From: Phycisphaerae bacterium SM23_33
Lineage (GTDB): Bacteria > Planctomycetota > Phycisphaerae > SM23-33
DNA: 5,154 bases
NCBI GenBank assembly: GCA_001303665.1
Contig: LJUF01000271.1
Location: 1 to 5,154 of the forward strand
Direction of reading: 5' to 3'
Under the pieces are notes generated by a model that did no database searches, was not told the origin of the DNA, and saw nothing but the letters and a program-made list of their open reading frames with translations. Shown piece by piece: positions 4,558 to 5,154 of this stretch (position 1 is its first letter; each line of letters begins with the position of its first letter). Both the position numbers and the translations under genes were made by a program.

Positions 4558-5154
4558 ATGTCCGGAAGCGGCACAGGCGGCAAGGCGACGGGCTCGGCCG
4601 GCGGGCTGCCGGTCGGCTCGAAGCTGGGCAAGTACGAGATCGCCGAGCGGCTCGGCGCTGGGGGAGAGGCCATCGTCTACAAAGGCCGCGACCCGCTGCT
4701 GGACCGGTACGTCGCCATCAAGCAGGTGGCGCCGCAGTTGGCGGAGGACGAGAAGTTCCTGGACCGCTTTCGTGACGTGGTGCGGCGGCTGTCCAGGCTG
4801 GGCTGCGAAGAGATCGTCACCATCTACGAGCTGATCGAGGATGAGAACGGGACCTTCGTGGTCATGGAGTTCGTGGAGGGGCACAGCATCGAGACCACGC
4901 TGGCCACCCAGCCCGGGCCGGTGGAGCCCAAGGCCGTCCTCCAGATCCTGTGGCGGATCGCGGCCGGGCTGGCCCAAATCCACAAGGCCGGCATCATCCA
5001 CCGCGACATCAAGCCCGCCAACATCATCGTGGGCGAGGGCCTGCGCGTGAAGATCACCGACTTCGGGGTGGCCGCCCGGGCCGGCGTGCCCGCCTCCATG
5101 CGGCTGGGCACCACCAAGTACATGGCCCCGGAGCTGTTCGCGGGCACGCAGGTG
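4558..5154 (+). CDS. Hanks-type Ser/Thr protein kinase, N-terminal part (cut by window end)
   Basis: The frame stays open from ATG 4558 to the last base, giving 199 residues without a stop. After a Gly/Ser-rich stretch (1-20) the kinase domain starts at about 25. It has the glycine loop LGAGGEAIVYKG (32-43), VAIK with Lys55, hinge region VVMEFVEG (101-108), catalytic loop HRDIKPAN (148-155, Asp150), DFG (168-170) and MAPE (189-192). It resembles mycobacterial PknB by eye. Two departures: the helix-C glutamate position holds Val74, and the activation segment is short with few Ser/Thr. It begins 18 bp after the TadE-like gene with only a weak ribosome binding site, so it is probably cotranscribed with the pilus genes. 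The C-terminal part, which often carries membrane or sensor domains, is not visible. Phosphorylation of pilus components is a guess from location. Confidence 0.93.
   Translation, partial: MSGSGTGGKATGSAGGLPVGSKLGKYEIAERLGAGGEAIVYKGRDPLLDRYVAIKQVAPQLAEDEKFLDRFRDVVRRLSRLGCEEIVTIYELIEDENGTFVVMEFVEGHSIETTLATQPGPVEPKAVLQILWRIAAGLAQIHKAGIIHRDIKPANIIVGEGLRVKITDFGVAARAGVPASMRLGTTKYMAPELFAGTQV

Noticed and set aside
3643..5001. 452-codon open frame on the minus strand
   Set aside because: It lies opposite the TadE-like and kinase genes, both with recognisable motifs. The antisense translation is low-complexity and His/Gly/Pro-rich with no family resemblance.
1..5154. CRISPR array, IS element or phage attachment site
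   Set aside because: There are no spaced short repeats, transposase frames or terminal inverted repeats. The only long repeat is the two-copy 94-bp element, and no tRNA 3'-end duplication is seen.

Overview
The window is GC-rich bacterial DNA with dense coding and strong G/C preference at third codon positions. A DUF6599-like protein, a compact Tad/Flp-pilus gene set and a Hanks-type Ser/Thr kinase together suggest Planctomycetota, possibly a Phycisphaerae-like lineage. That assignment is inferred from gene families; there is no phylogenetic marker in the window.

Left part (1-1065), all minus strand. The gene at 119-733 encodes a membrane-anchored DUF6599-like protein. Its first 14 codons, ribosome binding site and 5' leader (691-784) are repeated exactly at 1-94, where a second start codon opens a gene that runs off the left edge. 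This looks like a tandem gene duplication with a 690-bp period. Upstream lies a tRNA-Ser(CGA) gene (976-1065) without an encoded CCA, followed almost immediately by a clear intrinsic terminator (933-973).

Centre (1066-1383). A 318-bp intergenic region separates the minus-strand tRNA from a rightward operon. It holds a G8TG4 tract, a perfect TATAAT element and a leader of about 100 nt.

Right part (1384-5154), a tightly packed plus-strand operon: CpaF/TadA secretion ATPase, a 62-residue prepilin-like protein translationally coupled to it, a Flp-type pilin, a CpaA/TadV prepilin peptidase, a TadE-like pseudopilin with an unusual two-helix N-terminal extension, and the first 199 residues of a Ser/Thr kinase. 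In outline, the peptidase would process the three prepilin-like proteins (each with Gly followed by Glu at +5), the ATPase would drive their assembly, and the linked kinase could regulate the system or merely be a neighbour. The inner-membrane platform (TadB/TadC), secretin and TadZ are not in the window. They are also not in their common position next to cpaF.
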